Below, piece after piece: positions 19,751 to 30,293 of a stretch of 36,148 nucleotides of DNA. Position 1 is the stretch's first letter. The number at the start of each line of letters is the position of its first letter. The stretch comes from Trichosphaerium sp. ATCC 40318 (taxonomy: Eukaryota > Discosea > Flabellinia > Trichosidae): the NCBI GenBank assembly GCA_038496445.1, contig JALMLS010000113.1:1-36148 (forward strand), in the 5' to 3' direction. A program made the position numbers and the translations under genes. The notes under the pieces are model-generated. The model was not told where the DNA came from. It saw only the letters and a list, made by a program, of their open reading frames with translations, and made no database searches.

Positions 19751-21868
19751 ATGTCCTTACAATTACAGTTTAACGTGGGTAAAAAGTTATGCATAGCAGA
19801 CATTGATGTTGACGAGCCAGGAAGTACAGAAACACTCCAAAAGTTCTTCCTAGACGAAGATGTGCCAGTTTACCTTCACAATTCAATTCTGTCGTCTGTT
19901 CATTCGCTACAACAAGAAGAGCGTAGATATCAAGTCGAAGAGTCTTGTGCTGGTATTTAAACTACAAGTAAAGTTTTTTGATTGTTTCTAAACGCCTATT
20001 CTACTTAGTGACATCTCAAATACAAATTGTTGAGCACGCTAGATTGTTGGCGCACTCATACCAACTTCATGACGCGAATTATGCCACTGTCGACCCCAAA
20101 CTCGAAGCAAAGGTACCTACGCCACTACCACACGCGCAATAGTTTATACAAGCATCGTATTTTATTTATTTGAAAACTGGTGCTTACTTTTCATCTACAG
20201 GCGGCATTTGCAGAAGCATACGCAGCGCTAATGAGCAATAAAGAAACTAGGCGCGTTTTATTGCAAGTTGAAGAGCAATACGCACTAGATATGCGTAAAT
20301 TAATTGATAAAGAGCGCGATTCTCTTGCTTGCCTTCAAGACAAGTACGTGTCATTTGCCCACATCTCATCGCTGTTAAAGTTATTTTGACGTTTGCGCTG
20401 ATGACGTTTTACGTCACGTGTCATCAAAGGCTTGTGAGGGTTTTATTGTTTGTTTGAAGGTGCCACCTTTTTTTGGCTAACTTTTTTCTAGTCAGCGTGT
20501 GGAAATGGAATCACTGATACAAACGCATTCTCCTCAAGATATTATTGCAGATGTTGTTGATAAGCACGTGTATGAAATGAATAATACGGAACAAACATGG
20601 AAAGTAGAGATATTACAAGCAAAGGAAAGACAAAAACTTGATTATCAAGAGTTTGTTTGTGGCATGTACAGAAACAGTGATAAAAAAGGTGCATTGAAAC
20701 CAAGTATGTATGCAGTAGTATTTACTTTATAAATCTAGAATTAAGTATCGCTGAGAATGTCAAAAAGGATCATCAAGCACAACTAAAGCAAGACAGGTAA
20801 TTTTGTTTGAATTTCTATTCTTGTCTTGTTTGGTAATTGTCTTACCTTTTTTCAAGCGCTGAGGCTGGTGATATGTCTCATGAAAGATACGAAACATTTA
20901 CTGTGTACTTGGGATCACAATTAAAGACACCTTATAATATTCAATTGGGTAATGGCAAGATTCAAAGATTTTGCGCGTCAAAAACTTCAAATGCTAAGCC
21001 AAGCGTTAAGAAACAAATTAAACTATACTCAACAGCATTATCTGGAGTTGTATTAATGGTAGATGAAAAACTTTCTTTCACTTCAGCTGCATCCAAAGGT
21101 ACTTTGAGATGAGAAAAAAAAATTATTAATTTCTTTGTTTATAGAATTTATGAGTGCGTGCAATAGCACTACAGAGTTTCACTTTGATGATGTTCAAGCT
21201 CAACTCGAAACCGCCAAAAAGAAAGCTGCTGGAGCAAAATTATGTACAGGTGCGGGAAGATAAAAGCTCTTGTTTTCTGAACATCAGTTTTTTTATTCTT
21301 TTCTTCTACTAAAAAAAATATCTAATTCCTTCCTTTAAAAGGCGATTTCGTGGTTACTAAGCATTCAAACTTATCCCATGTTCATGTTGTATTCCACATG
21401 GTGGTCGAGCAAGGCACCAGTACGTGTGACAAGTTTTTTACGCGTAGAAACGGAAAAATTTAAAGTATTCGATTTTTAGTTATCTTAAAACGCTACCATT
21501 CACTCCATATTCTAATGATTACTATAGCACGTTCAATGGATGGTATTCTAAGCGGTCTTCGTAACATTTTAAGCGTTGCTGCACAATACGATATTTGCAA
21601 GCTCACAATCCCTGTATTTTTTGTTCAACCCGAATTCAAGCATCTGTATTCTACACAAATCTTAATTTCACGAGCAGAAGAAACTATAAAATCGCTAAGA
21701 CAGTTTTTGATACAAAATTCTCGAATAGAGATACCACTAAGGACAATACAACTGATTCATCCAATGTATTCTAATCAATTTGAGCGTGTACGCGAGTTGT
21801 TAAAGACAACATTTAATAAAAATCCTGTAATGTACTCCATTGTTCTATTTAATGCGTTAACTACGTAA
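19751..21868 (+). CDS. FERRY3: FERRY complex subunit 3 homologue (C12orf4, DUF2362)
   Basis: Nine exons: 19751-19952, 20009-20112, 20201-20343, 20492-20688, 20739-20796, 20857-21098, 21145-21249, 21342-21419, 21528-21868, giving 489 aa against about 552 in human. Family signatures, recognised from memory of human C12orf4, are the central YETFTVYLGSQLKTPYNIQL block followed by LSGVVLMVDEKL, TEFHFDDVQ and a C-terminal RNILSVAAQYDICKLTIPVF segment. In animals FERRY3 belongs to a five-protein Rab5 effector that links early endosomes to mRNA. A charged helical region (residues about 75-215) suits a scaffold role. Its divergent neighbour encodes a predicted Rab5-type exchange factor, which fits the same pathway. 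Many introns start GTAC. Confidence 0.85.
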
Positions 21869-22033
21869 CTCCAGCGTATTGAGGCGGTTTATGCAAAAAA
21901 CTGAATGGTGTGACTTACCAGTTTTTGTGCCTAAACATCACAATACACAGGGTTCTACCTTTGATAAAGCTAACGCCGACGCACCATAGCGTTCATATCA
22001 AAACCAGATAACAAAAACGCCGTAAAACCCAAT

Positions 22034-23491
22034 ATGGCCAATAATCACGCAGTGGTCGTAGATCTCCTCGATAAAGAAGTGTCCGTAACCCGCCATTCAG
22101 CATCGGCGTAATACTTTTTTTGTAGGGCAGTTTGGTATGATGATCAAAAACGCTACTTCAGAGGCACTGTCACAGATTTTAACGAAAGAGAGAAAGCTTT
22201 TGAGTACGTAACAGCCCAGCAAAGAACTTTCTATAAAACTTGAATCTTGACGCCCATTGCGCTCATCTAGTGATAACAGTGTCCCACAATTATGTTCTTA
22301 ACAAAAACTGCTTTCATTGCTTGAAAAAAGATGCAAATGCACCATTTTGTTTTCTATGTATTCAACGCCGCTGTTGTAATTCAATTTGATCAGTATTCAC
22401 TATAAAACGTAATCGCGGTAAAACGTTACAATTTTCCCTCCAACTGAACCGCTTTACCCTTTAATATTCATACTGACTTCTTTATAGAGTGGAATTTAAC
22501 AATGGAGACAGCGAGCTTATTGTCTTCAAAGAAACCGATCATACAACGAGTGAAAGCAATACAGAGAGGTACAAAAAAAACCAAAGCCACCAAAATGAGA
22601 AAAATTAAAATATGGATAAAATTGCGTTTTGAAAAAAAAATTCCTGCTTTCACGACCTTCCAACGCGGCACGTGCAGCGTTCTACTCTGTGCCATAATTT
22701 TTGTATTTTAACTAGCCACGAGTTGAAAATTTACTGGATAATGTAGGTGGTGTTTCGTCACTGAACTCCCTCCAGAACGTCCAGGAGAATCTACAAATTC
22801 TGCAACTTCTGTTACAGAATCAGGAGAGCTTCCAAAATCAGCAGAGTCAGGTTCTTCACTAGCTATTACACAACCACCAATACCTACAGCAACAGGCCCA
22901 AAACCAACACCTGCAGCACCAGTGCCTGGGCGTATAGCTACAGTAACAGCACCAGCGCCTACACCAACACCTACACCTGCGCCAATACCTGTAGCTGTAG
23001 CGCCTAAACCGGAACAAGTTGCTACAGCACCAGCTGCGCAAACACCTACGCCAGCGACAGTGACAGCACCTGCACCTGCACCTGCACCAACACCTTCACC
23101 TGCACCTACAACAAATGCGCCTGTAGAGCAACCCAAGCCTTCAGAACCAGCGCCTTCTACAACATCTTCTTTTACACCAATTGCAGGTCCTACATCTACG
23201 AATACACCGGCGCCAGCACCAGCACCGACACCGGCACCTGCATCAGTACCTACGCCTATGACAGTAGATACACAGACGTCAGCGTACGATGATCAACCAA
23301 GGAAGAAACGAAAGGTTGAGGCTTTATTACAAGCAGCTAAAGAAGCTGAAGAGCTAGATAAAAATGTAGATAATAGCACAGCTCCACCACCAGCAAAGAA
23401 ACAAAAAATTGGTACACCTGACTCAGAAACACCAGAAAAGATGGAAACTGATGAAAACGGTACAAGTGCTGTTGCTGCAGTGGCGAATTAA
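22034..23491 (+). CDS. Tudor-domain nuclear protein with Pro/Ala/Thr repeat tail
   Basis: Four exons: 22034-22080, 22126-22203, 22488-22568, 22747-23491 (316 aa). Residues about 17-56 form a Tudor-like barrel (VWYDDQKRYFRGTVTDF, then VEFNNGDSELIVF), a fold that reads methylated lysine or arginine on histones or RNA-binding proteins. A long low-complexity region of PAPTP-type repeats follows, then two basic nuclear-localisation candidates (PRKKRKVE and PAKKQKI), then an acidic tail. The first donor, GTCCGT, matches a donor used in the GH116 gene. The 284-nt second intron is unusually long for this window but holds nothing I recognise. Tudor ligand-cage aromatics seem present (W, Y, Y, F), but the ligand is unknown. 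Confidence 0.75.
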
Positions 23492-24091
23492 ACCAAAAAA
23501 AAAAACTAAAAAGGAAAAAGGGTTTTGCAAACAGACGTTGTTTGAAAGACAGTAGTAAAACCCGTTTGATAATCTTGTAATTGCTGTGGGATACGTTTTA
23601 CGCTTCGTTACCATAAATTAAGCAGTTTTTTTTATTTTCGTCGTAAACACTCGCAAGTGCTTGCTGACACTGGACTGACGCACTTGGCGTGCAAGCAGCC
23701 TGTTATAAATAAAATCGTTGTTGTAAATGCGGATTTGGAGTTTCTTAATAAGTGACTAGCACTGACAGTAGTGGAGCGAGCAGTTCTACAAGATCTGTAC
23801 GGAAAATAACCGCATACGAAAACTCAACGCGAATCATCCAGATACACATACTACAAACCGCAGCCAAGAACCCAAGACTAAATGTACTCGCGTATTTCAA
23901 TACGCTTTTAACTCTACAACGCAGTAACGTTGCTTTTCTCACATTTACTGCGTTTCCCTTTAGTGTAATGGTCATTGGTGTTGCCGGTGGTGCGTACAAC
24001 TAATTTCGGGATTATCGGGTTGCATGAGCTAAAATACGTTTATTATTATTTTACAATAGGAGTGCTGTAATCTCAGCGAATGATTCTTGTT
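23492..24091. other. Intergenic region with one weak small ORF
   Basis: Contains the 3' flank of the Tudor gene. A plus-strand frame at 23752-24003 opens with GTG and ends in a hydrophobic stretch (VAFLTFTAFPFSVMVIGVAG) that could be one membrane segment. It could splice at 23992 (GTGCGT) to 24060 to give a slightly different C-terminus. There is no ATG in frame and no family match, so I do not call it as a gene. An inverted repeat (GCAAG..CTTGC) lies near 23653. Confidence 0.3.
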
Positions 24092-25519
24092 TTACTTACT
24101 CAGATACAGCTTTAGCGAGTTACGAGAATACCACTTTTTCCCACTCTGCTTTACTCCATTTTTCATCATGTAAGTCTCTTTAGGCTCGCCAGAAAGTGTC
24201 CACTCTCTATGTATTCCGTCTTCCTTATCATTCTTCATAGTACACATCATCTTCATTTGGCCGTTACTGTACCATTCAAGGTACTCTCCTTCTTTCTTAC
24301 CGCCTTTCATTTTCTTCAGAACGGCTAACTGACCATCAGAAAACCACGTTTTGTGTTCACCTTCTTCCTTCCCATCGACCATTGTACATTGAATACAATC
24401 CATACCGTTATCATGCCACTCCTTATAAGCGCCATGGGCTTTACCTTCTTTCATGACTGTAATTGACTTTTTAGCTCCGTTTGGAAAAAATCTGAAACAC
24501 TCTCCATGTTCGAGTCCATTTTTCATCTCTTTCGTCAAAGCTAGCTGACCATTTTTATGCCATTCTTTGTACAGACCTTCTTTTACGCCTTTTTTCTTGT
24601 AATAAGAAACAGTTGACACACCACGATCATCATATTTCATAAACAAACCATCTTCTTCATCATCAACCATATTACATTCAATAAAAAGTGTTCCATTCTT
24701 ATGCCATTCTCTCCATTTTCCTTGAGCTTTACCATCCTTCATAGTACATTGAAGTCTTATTTGGTTATTATCATGCCAAGATATATACTCTCCATCCTCT
24801 CTACCATTATTAACAATCCTGTGAACTTTTGGGTTTCCGTTTTTATACCAAGTTTTATGTTCTCCTTTTATTCTTCCTTTCTTCATTTGTTTTAATGTTT
24901 TTATCAATCCGTTTCCATAAAACTGTTTTGACTCACCTTCCTCTTTACCTTCCGTCATAAAATACGTTGCCTTTGGAAAACCATTCTCATAGTACTCTTT
25001 ACAAGCACCTTCCTTTTCTCCATTGTTCATGGTACACTCTGAAGAGATCTGACCATTCTCATACCACTCCTTACACTCGCCATGTCTCCTTCCACCTTTC
25101 ATGTTGATGCTGTACTGTAATTTACCACTCCTATACCAGCGCTTTTTCTCGCCGTCTTTCAGGCCAAAATCCTTTGTACACTCTTTTTTCAATACACCAG
25201 TATCGTACCACTCTGAAACTTTTCCGTCGTACTGACCGCATTTTTTCCATCCGGTAAAAGATAACTGTCCGTTCACGTGCCAGTGTTTACATAGTCCATT
25301 TTCACGTTCGCTTTTTGCGATTTGGCCGTTTGGAAACCAAGATAGCCATAATCCTGTACGGTTCAGACGTTCATCAAAGTGAGTGCGTAAAGCAGCCTTT
25401 TTTGAGAGGGTATGAAGCTTTTTAAAAGATTCAGCGTTGTATTGCGAAATTTCGCGTAGAATGTCGCTTGGTAGGTCGCATACGGTTAAAGAAAAACTTG
25501 TATGATTTTCGTTGTTCAT
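24092..25519 (-). CDS. F-box-like protein with about 18 MORN-type (YwqK-like) repeats
   Basis: A single uninterrupted frame of 475 codons from ATG 25519, in a neighbourhood where every other cellular gene of this size has four or more introns. The frame is open a further 63 codons upstream, but that part is hydrophobic and compositionally unlike the rest. Residues about 10-45 look like an F-box (SLTVCDLPSDILREISQY). The rest is a run of about 23-residue repeats built around W[YHF]xNGQ and a Gly in each unit (WFPNGQ, WHVNGQ, WYENGQ, WYKNGN, WHKNGQ, WYSNGQ). Such MORN_2-type repeats are typical of bacterial YwqK-family proteins. F-box plus MORN proteins are abundant in Marseillevirus-type giant viruses. 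The function is unknown; F-box proteins usually recruit SCF ligases. Lateral transfer is inferred. Confidence 0.75.
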   Translation of the reverse strand: MNNENHTSFSLTVCDLPSDILREISQYNAESFKKLHTLSKKAALRTHFDERLNRTGLWLSWFPNGQIAKSERENGLCKHWHVNGQLSFTGWKKCGQYDGKVSEWYDTGVLKKECTKDFGLKDGEKKRWYRSGKLQYSINMKGGRRHGECKEWYENGQISSECTMNNGEKEGACKEYYENGFPKATYFMTEGKEEGESKQFYGNGLIKTLKQMKKGRIKGEHKTWYKNGNPKVHRIVNNGREDGEYISWHDNNQIRLQCTMKDGKAQGKWREWHKNGTLFIECNMVDDEEDGLFMKYDDRGVSTVSYYKKKGVKEGLYKEWHKNGQLALTKEMKNGLEHGECFRFFPNGAKKSITVMKEGKAHGAYKEWHDNGMDCIQCTMVDGKEEGEHKTWFSDGQLAVLKKMKGGKKEGEYLEWYSNGQMKMMCTMKNDKEDGIHREWTLSGEPKETYMMKNGVKQSGKKWYSRNSLKLYLSK

Positions 25520-25672
25520 TTCGCTGTTATTTTTGGTTATAAGCTCACGTGTCTTAAAACAAAACAACTTTTGGATATTCACCAAATTGTAAATTATAGT
25601 TATGGTAGTCAAATGGAAGATAGTAGCTATGATTGATATGGATTCAGCGTCAAGGAACCATAAATCATATTT

Positions 25673-25700
25673 AAGACCGTCTGTAAAAGCGGTCTTTTTT
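25673..25700 (+). terminator. Hairpin followed by a T run
   Basis: A perfect 7-bp stem, AAGACCG and CGGTCTT, encloses a 10-nt loop and runs into a T stretch. The shape resembles an intrinsic terminator. It lies about 150 bp upstream of the MORN-repeat ATG. In a eukaryotic nucleus it has no assigned role. It could be a leftover of an imported segment or chance. Confidence 0.35.
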
Positions 25701-25742
25701 GTGCTCAAATAGTTCTCTGTTGCTCATTTTTGGTGTAAGTAC

Positions 25743-25812
25743 GCACAAAAGTGAGTGAGGATACATCAACCGTGCGGTCGAGAGCCATGCGCTCAACCAA
25801 CTGAGTTAGAAG
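25743..25812 (-). repeat. tRNA-derived relic, copy 1
   Basis: On the minus strand it reads like the D arm and anticodon arm of a tRNA (CTCAGTTGGTTGAGC, then GCATGGCTCTC) followed by a degenerate T arm (GGTTGATGTATCC), without matching acceptor strands. It shares about 60 bp with 28438-28502 in the opposite orientation, continuing past the tRNA-like part into CACTCACTTTTG. This fits a SINE-like or dead tRNA copy. Confidence 0.6.
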
Positions 25813-26033
25813 CAAAAAAGTACAAGCAATAAGAAATGTTGGCTCAACTTTTGAGCTTTCATTGGTTTGTGGTTCATTGTTTATTTGCCCATGAGAGATC
25901 AGTTGGAGTGCTTAAGCTCTTGTTTACTGTTGATGTTGGTGAAGTACTTGCGGCTGGAAGCCGTGCACTTTTCACAAAATGTGAGATGTACACTTAGTTT
26001 CTTTTTAGTTAACGGTTGCTTGTCACGTGACAC

Positions 26034-28108
26034 ATGATTGTAGCAACGGCATTTGCACTAGTCATTGCAATTTTTATTGTAGTGTTCTTACGCGTGTATG
26101 GTAGTAAGCTAAAGGGCTATCTAAAAGTTATGTTTGCCTATACTGGGATACCAAGACAGCCAGACGCGGAAACGTTCCCTTGGAAGTTTGGCTATAGTCC
26201 TAAAGCGTACGAAATAGTTTAAACGATAAAATAACGACAAAAGTTCATTAATAGAGGTGTAGGCCTGTTAAGCGTATTACTGAGTGGCCAACAACCACAG
26301 ATGGTAAAATCCACAAATTGGCAGTTCTGTCTCTTAACCCTTTACACGGTTCTTCGTTTATTGGCGTTAGCGACAGTAACACTATTAAGCAGCTTATAAG
26401 AGATAACATACCAAAAAATATGATAAACTACGAAACAGTGCGTTCATCTTTATTGAAAAAATCGTTCTACCTCCGTATCTGTTTTGTCACGTGCGGAATT
26501 ACAAATATTCCGGTCTTTTAAAGAAAAAGTATTTCTTGAGCTAAGCATTTAGCTGTACTACAGGCAATCGAACGGAGAAAACGTCATGAACAAAGAAATT
26601 GTTGCAGTAGATTGTTTTTTATTTTTTTCTCGAAAAATTGGCTTTTAATGTTGTGTTTAGATTGGTGAAATATTTGGAGATGGCCTTGTATCTATGCAAA
26701 CAGGCGATATCTGGAAAACACGTAGAAGACTGTTAACGCCTGCCTTTCATTTTCAGTCATTAAAAGCGATGATTCCTATGATTTCAGAGATATCAAAAAA
26801 GGGTTTAGATGACCTTGAAAAGAAGATAAAAGATAAGCCAAACGGAAAATATGATACTCCATCAAAGAAAGAAACACCTTTCATAACAATGCGTATCATA
26901 ATTGCTGTGATATTTGGTGGCGATTTTGATCACGTGTGGTTTGCTAATCACTTTCGTAAACTGATTGAAGCGATTCGTACACATTTTCTCTATAAGTTTG
27001 CCTTCGCTGGGCTCTATGAATACAAGTACGAGAACCTGATTTCTCTTCAAAGTTACTCCAAGTACAAGCCTACTGATTGTCGTTTAGACTGTTTAAACAA
27101 CTCAAAGCTGAACTTCTTGATAAGTTACATGCTGCTATAGATGACAGACGTAAGCGTATTAAGGAAGGAAACCCTTGTGATGACTTGATAACTCTGATGT
27201 TGTTGGCACAGCCTGATAATCCAGATATTCTTACAGATGCTACAATAGCGAATGAAGCTCTGCTATTCTTCTTTGCAGGGCATGATACAGTATGTAATTA
27301 AGCGGAATTGGTTTGTTATTAAAATACAGTTTTAGACATCTGTTACACTTGCTTGGGCACTGTACGTGATGTCAAGATATCCAGAAGTTCAAGAAAAACT
27401 AAGACAAGAGGCGAACGATCTGCTAAGTACATACAATTCCAGTAATAACAATGAACTAAATGAACGACTAAGGTGACGGTGAAACAATATCAACAAAGCA
27501 ACAACTTCATGAGTTCAAGTACACCAAAGCATTCATCAAGTACGTTCTCTTTAAAAACAACTAGAATCTAATTAAATCCAAAGGGAGACTCTAAGAATGT
27601 ATCCACCTGTTCCTGAGATACCACGTGCTCTAGCAAAAGATACAACGTTTGATGATATAACACTAAAAGCAGGTCAACCTGTAATGCTCAATTTTTTTTT
27701 TGTGATGCGTGACCCAGAACTATGGTATGTGTAACACTCTAAGATAGGTATTAAGCCATTTTGTAGGAAAAAGCCAAATACTTTTAATCCAGATAGATTC
27801 TTGTCTGTGGTAACGAACCCTTTTTCTTGGATCCCTTTCAGTGCTGGTCCAAGAAACTGTATTGGTCAGAACCTTGCAATGACAGAGCTCATTATCGTGA
27901 TTAGCAGTATTGTGAGGCGTTTTAAAATCACAAAGCCACCAGGTAAGCGTTCAATGTGAACTTAGAAATAAGGTTAGTTGTATTGTCTTTGATGATTTTA
28001 TTTGTAGACCAGAATGAAGATCCATCTGATATTAGGGCCACGTATCATGGAGGGTTTCTTAATGAGCCAAATCCAGATCTCACAATAATATTAGAATCTC
28101 TCAAATAA
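26034..28108 (+). CDS. Cytochrome P450 (CYP4-like clan)
   Basis: Ten exons: 26034-26206, 26263-26490, 26564-26606, 26661-27025, 27088-27289, 27336-27426, 27473-27539, 27584-27724, 27767-27942, 28008-28108, giving 528 aa, the normal P450 size. An N-terminal membrane anchor (ATAFALVIAIFIVVFL) is typical of ER enzymes. The C-helix WKTRRRLLTPAFHF, the I-helix oxygen-activation motif AGHDTT (333-338), the K-helix ETLR (391-394) and the heme-binding loop FSAGPRNCIGQ with Cys468 are all intact. WxxxRRxLTPAFHF is characteristic of the CYP4 clan, whose members often oxidise fatty acids or terpenoids. The substrate is unknown here. A 46-nt intron (27427-27472) explains an apparent frame break before the K-helix. 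A CACGTG lies about ten bases before the ATG. The exon 2/3 boundary is the least certain. Confidence 0.9.
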
Positions 28109-28701
28109 CAAACAGTGTAATACTATTCATAGAAACTAATGTTCTTCAAAAATGAGGTAAAAATATACGCTAATTCTTAGCGTAGCTTTGTGTTACTGGG
28201 TAGCAACCGTTGGGTTTCAATGTCAATGGTTTTCGCCGGAAAGAGTTCAAAATTTTGATAAAACTATGTCGTGTACACAAAGGAATTGACCCAGATTATC
28301 AAGAAAAAGATGATCGCTAATCCCATTTTTCAGTCCGTCGTTAACATAAATACAAGCAAAGATGTGATTATCGAAATCTCGGCGTACTACTTTAACTCAT
28401 TTTAGAGAGGTGCGGGAACTTAAATTAATTTTATTTGCTTCAAGCTCAGTTGGTTGAGCGCATGGCTCTCAACTGTGCAGTTGATGTATCCACACTCACT
28501 TTTGGAATTGACCCTGATTATCGACAAAAAAGATGAAATTAGAATGAAATTTCACGTAAATCTCTATTATTACTACTCACATAAGGTTGGAAAATATATC
28601 TAAATACCCAGGGCGACTTTTTTTTCCGGACAAAAAGAGATGATTTTCAGCATCCTTAATTTTTACTTCAAGCACCACGTGGTACAAATAAAACAGCTTA
28701 A
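28109..28701. other. Intergenic region with a short direct repeat
   Basis: Two similar 32-bp stretches, 28282-28315 and 28504-28536, both start GGAATTGACCC and contain GATTATC and AAAAAGATGA. They sit on either side of the tRNA-derived relic at 28438-28502. There is no coding sequence that I can support. CACGTG occurs near 28676. Confidence 0.5.
28438..28502 (+). repeat. tRNA-derived relic, copy 2
   Basis: AGCTCAGTTGGTTGAGCGCA, then a CTCTCAA loop and a degenerate T arm, followed by CACACTCACTTTTG. It matches the reverse complement of 25743-25812. No acceptor stem closes, so it is unlikely to be a functional tRNA. Together the two copies bracket the P450 gene as inverted repeats about 2.6 kb apart. 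Confidence 0.6.
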
Positions 28702-29813
28702 TCACAATTTTGTCTCGTTTTTTACATGCTCATTTACAATATATTCCAATCCCATACGTTTGTCTTCATCATCAGTATCGACTTCCATTGACTCATCAAA
28801 CCCTAATACTTCATTTGATATTGCCTCTTCTCTATTCAATGGCGGTACATTAGGCACCAGTTTGGTAGTTTTCTGTATCATTCTGTATGATGGAAGAGAT
28901 TTAGCTCTCCGGACAGTATTTTGTTGAGCATTTTGGTATTGTTCGTTATGAGAAAGGAAAACGTCTTTGTTTTTTTTTAAGTGGTAAAGTGATTTCAGTG
29001 GTGCTTCTGTTGCTGCCTGTAACAAGAGACTTTTGATGATGTATTCGTCCATGTGGATTACCAGCAAGAGATAGATTAGGTTCAAAAGTTTTACAATCTC
29101 TGTACATCCCAAGAAAAGCATCGATTTCAACAAGACGATTCTGTCGTTTTTCGCTACCTAAAAAAAAAAATCTTGTAAGAATATTCTGATTTGTACGTTT
29201 TCTATTCTTATAGCTACCTTCTTTTTCATTGTTTGGTATCCATACTGAAGCTACCGGTACATCATCTAATGGTTTTTGAAGATTATTGTCTGTAACCTGA
29301 ACACGTGTTTTTAGGAATTCGTATGAGCATACATCAGTTTTTGGAAGTTTTTGTAAATTTGGGTTTTACCTTTTTATCTAGTTTGAAGTGGCCAAGCAAC
29401 CTAGTCATCGAATTACATCTCCTACGCTTTCTAGCATTATGATTTTGCTCGTTCTTGGATGGTTCCATTAGAGGCGTTGCTCGGATAAAATTTTTTACCT
29501 ATATTACGTCATTCTGAAGAAATCACATGTTAAGATCGGTTTACCCTATCAAAACTCCTTGAGAAATTTAGAGATTTTTTACAGTTACTAATCCTCCTTT
29601 ACGGAAGTTTAAACCGATTACTGGTGCAAGTGTGATCTTTTTACTTTTTGAGTTGAGGTTTGCAGGTTGTGTTGGCAAGGGGTCAATGATAGGAGTATTC
29701 GGAGGCTGCAAAAAGGTATTTTTTAAGATACCAGAATACTGTTGTGATAATTCACCATCAGTAATTCTTAGAGCAAAGGCGATATTGTACGCAGCTTTTG
29801 TATTTTGCACCAA
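28702..29813 (-). CDS. Hypothetical nuclear-type protein
   Basis: I do not recognise the family. Five exons sum to 819 nt (272 aa): 29813-29583, 29498-29370, 29296-29218, 29157-29106, 29029-28702. Features are a neutral N-terminal 80 residues with Pro-rich patches, a basic cluster ARKRRRC that may be a nuclear-localisation signal, a Leu-rich helix (VEIDAFLGILLLQAATEAPL), and an acidic C-terminal stretch (ESMEVDTDDEDK). The third intron starts GTACAG and restores the frame. An alternative start at ATG 29468 would give a 185-aa protein from the last four exons. The basic and acidic patches suggest a chromatin or transcription role, but this is inference only. Confidence 0.6.
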
Positions 29814-30293
29814 ATAGAAGGGGTGCGCTTGTGCACGTTAAAATAAAAAGATATGGCAGGTTTTTTAGTTTGCGGCACATTTAGTTCACCCGGATGTCAT
29901 TATATGAGCGGAAGAATAATACCTCCGCTGGAATTGCAAATCTTTTAGGTAATTTCAGGTATAGCATATAAGTCAATGCTATGGCAATTACGTTATACTA
30001 AATGCACAAGAAACAGACTAAATGCAACAAAAGTTGTTTTTACTACATTGTCAGCACGTGTTCATTCATTTTATCCTTTGGCTCGTGAATTACACTTGAG
30101 ATATCTAAGAACGAACCAAAACTCCGCCCCACGTGCATGATATGACGTACTTACTCTAGTAAACCAAAACGTTACGTAAGTTTTCAAGAATTTGAAACAA
30201 ACCAACTTTGTTGTTTTAAAAAGCCGCAGGAAGTCCATTAAATCCGTTATGTGAAAGAGACAGCTCAATTGTTGCAGAGTGGGTCTCAAAGTT
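29814..30293. promoter_or_regulatory. Divergent intergenic region
   Basis: 480 bp between the starts of two opposed genes. It has CACGTG at about 30055 and 30129 and no convincing coding sequence. A minus-strand 72-codon frame lacks domain or exon signals. It presumably contains both promoters. Confidence 0.4.

Noticed and set aside
22708-23136. Gly/Val/Ala-rich minus-strand frame opposite the Tudor gene
   Set aside because: It is the antisense shadow of the PAPTP repeat and has no exon signals of its own.
23284-23320. Viral origin of the Tudor gene from its SV40-like basic signal PRKKRKVE
   Set aside because: Short basic nuclear signals arise often by chance. The gene has introns and a eukaryotic Tudor domain.
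24092-25519. Toxin-antitoxin system, because YwqK-type repeats are annotated as antitoxins in bacteria
   Set aside because: There is no partner toxin gene nearby, and the protein has many more repeats plus an F-box-like head. The annotation name does not imply the function here.
25743-25812. Functional tRNA gene
   Set aside because: No acceptor stem pairs and the T arm is degenerate, so it is treated as a relic.
27427-27472. Apparent frameshift in the P450 just before the K-helix
   Set aside because: A 46-nt GTACAT..CTAAG intron restores the frame, and the full exon sum is divisible by three.
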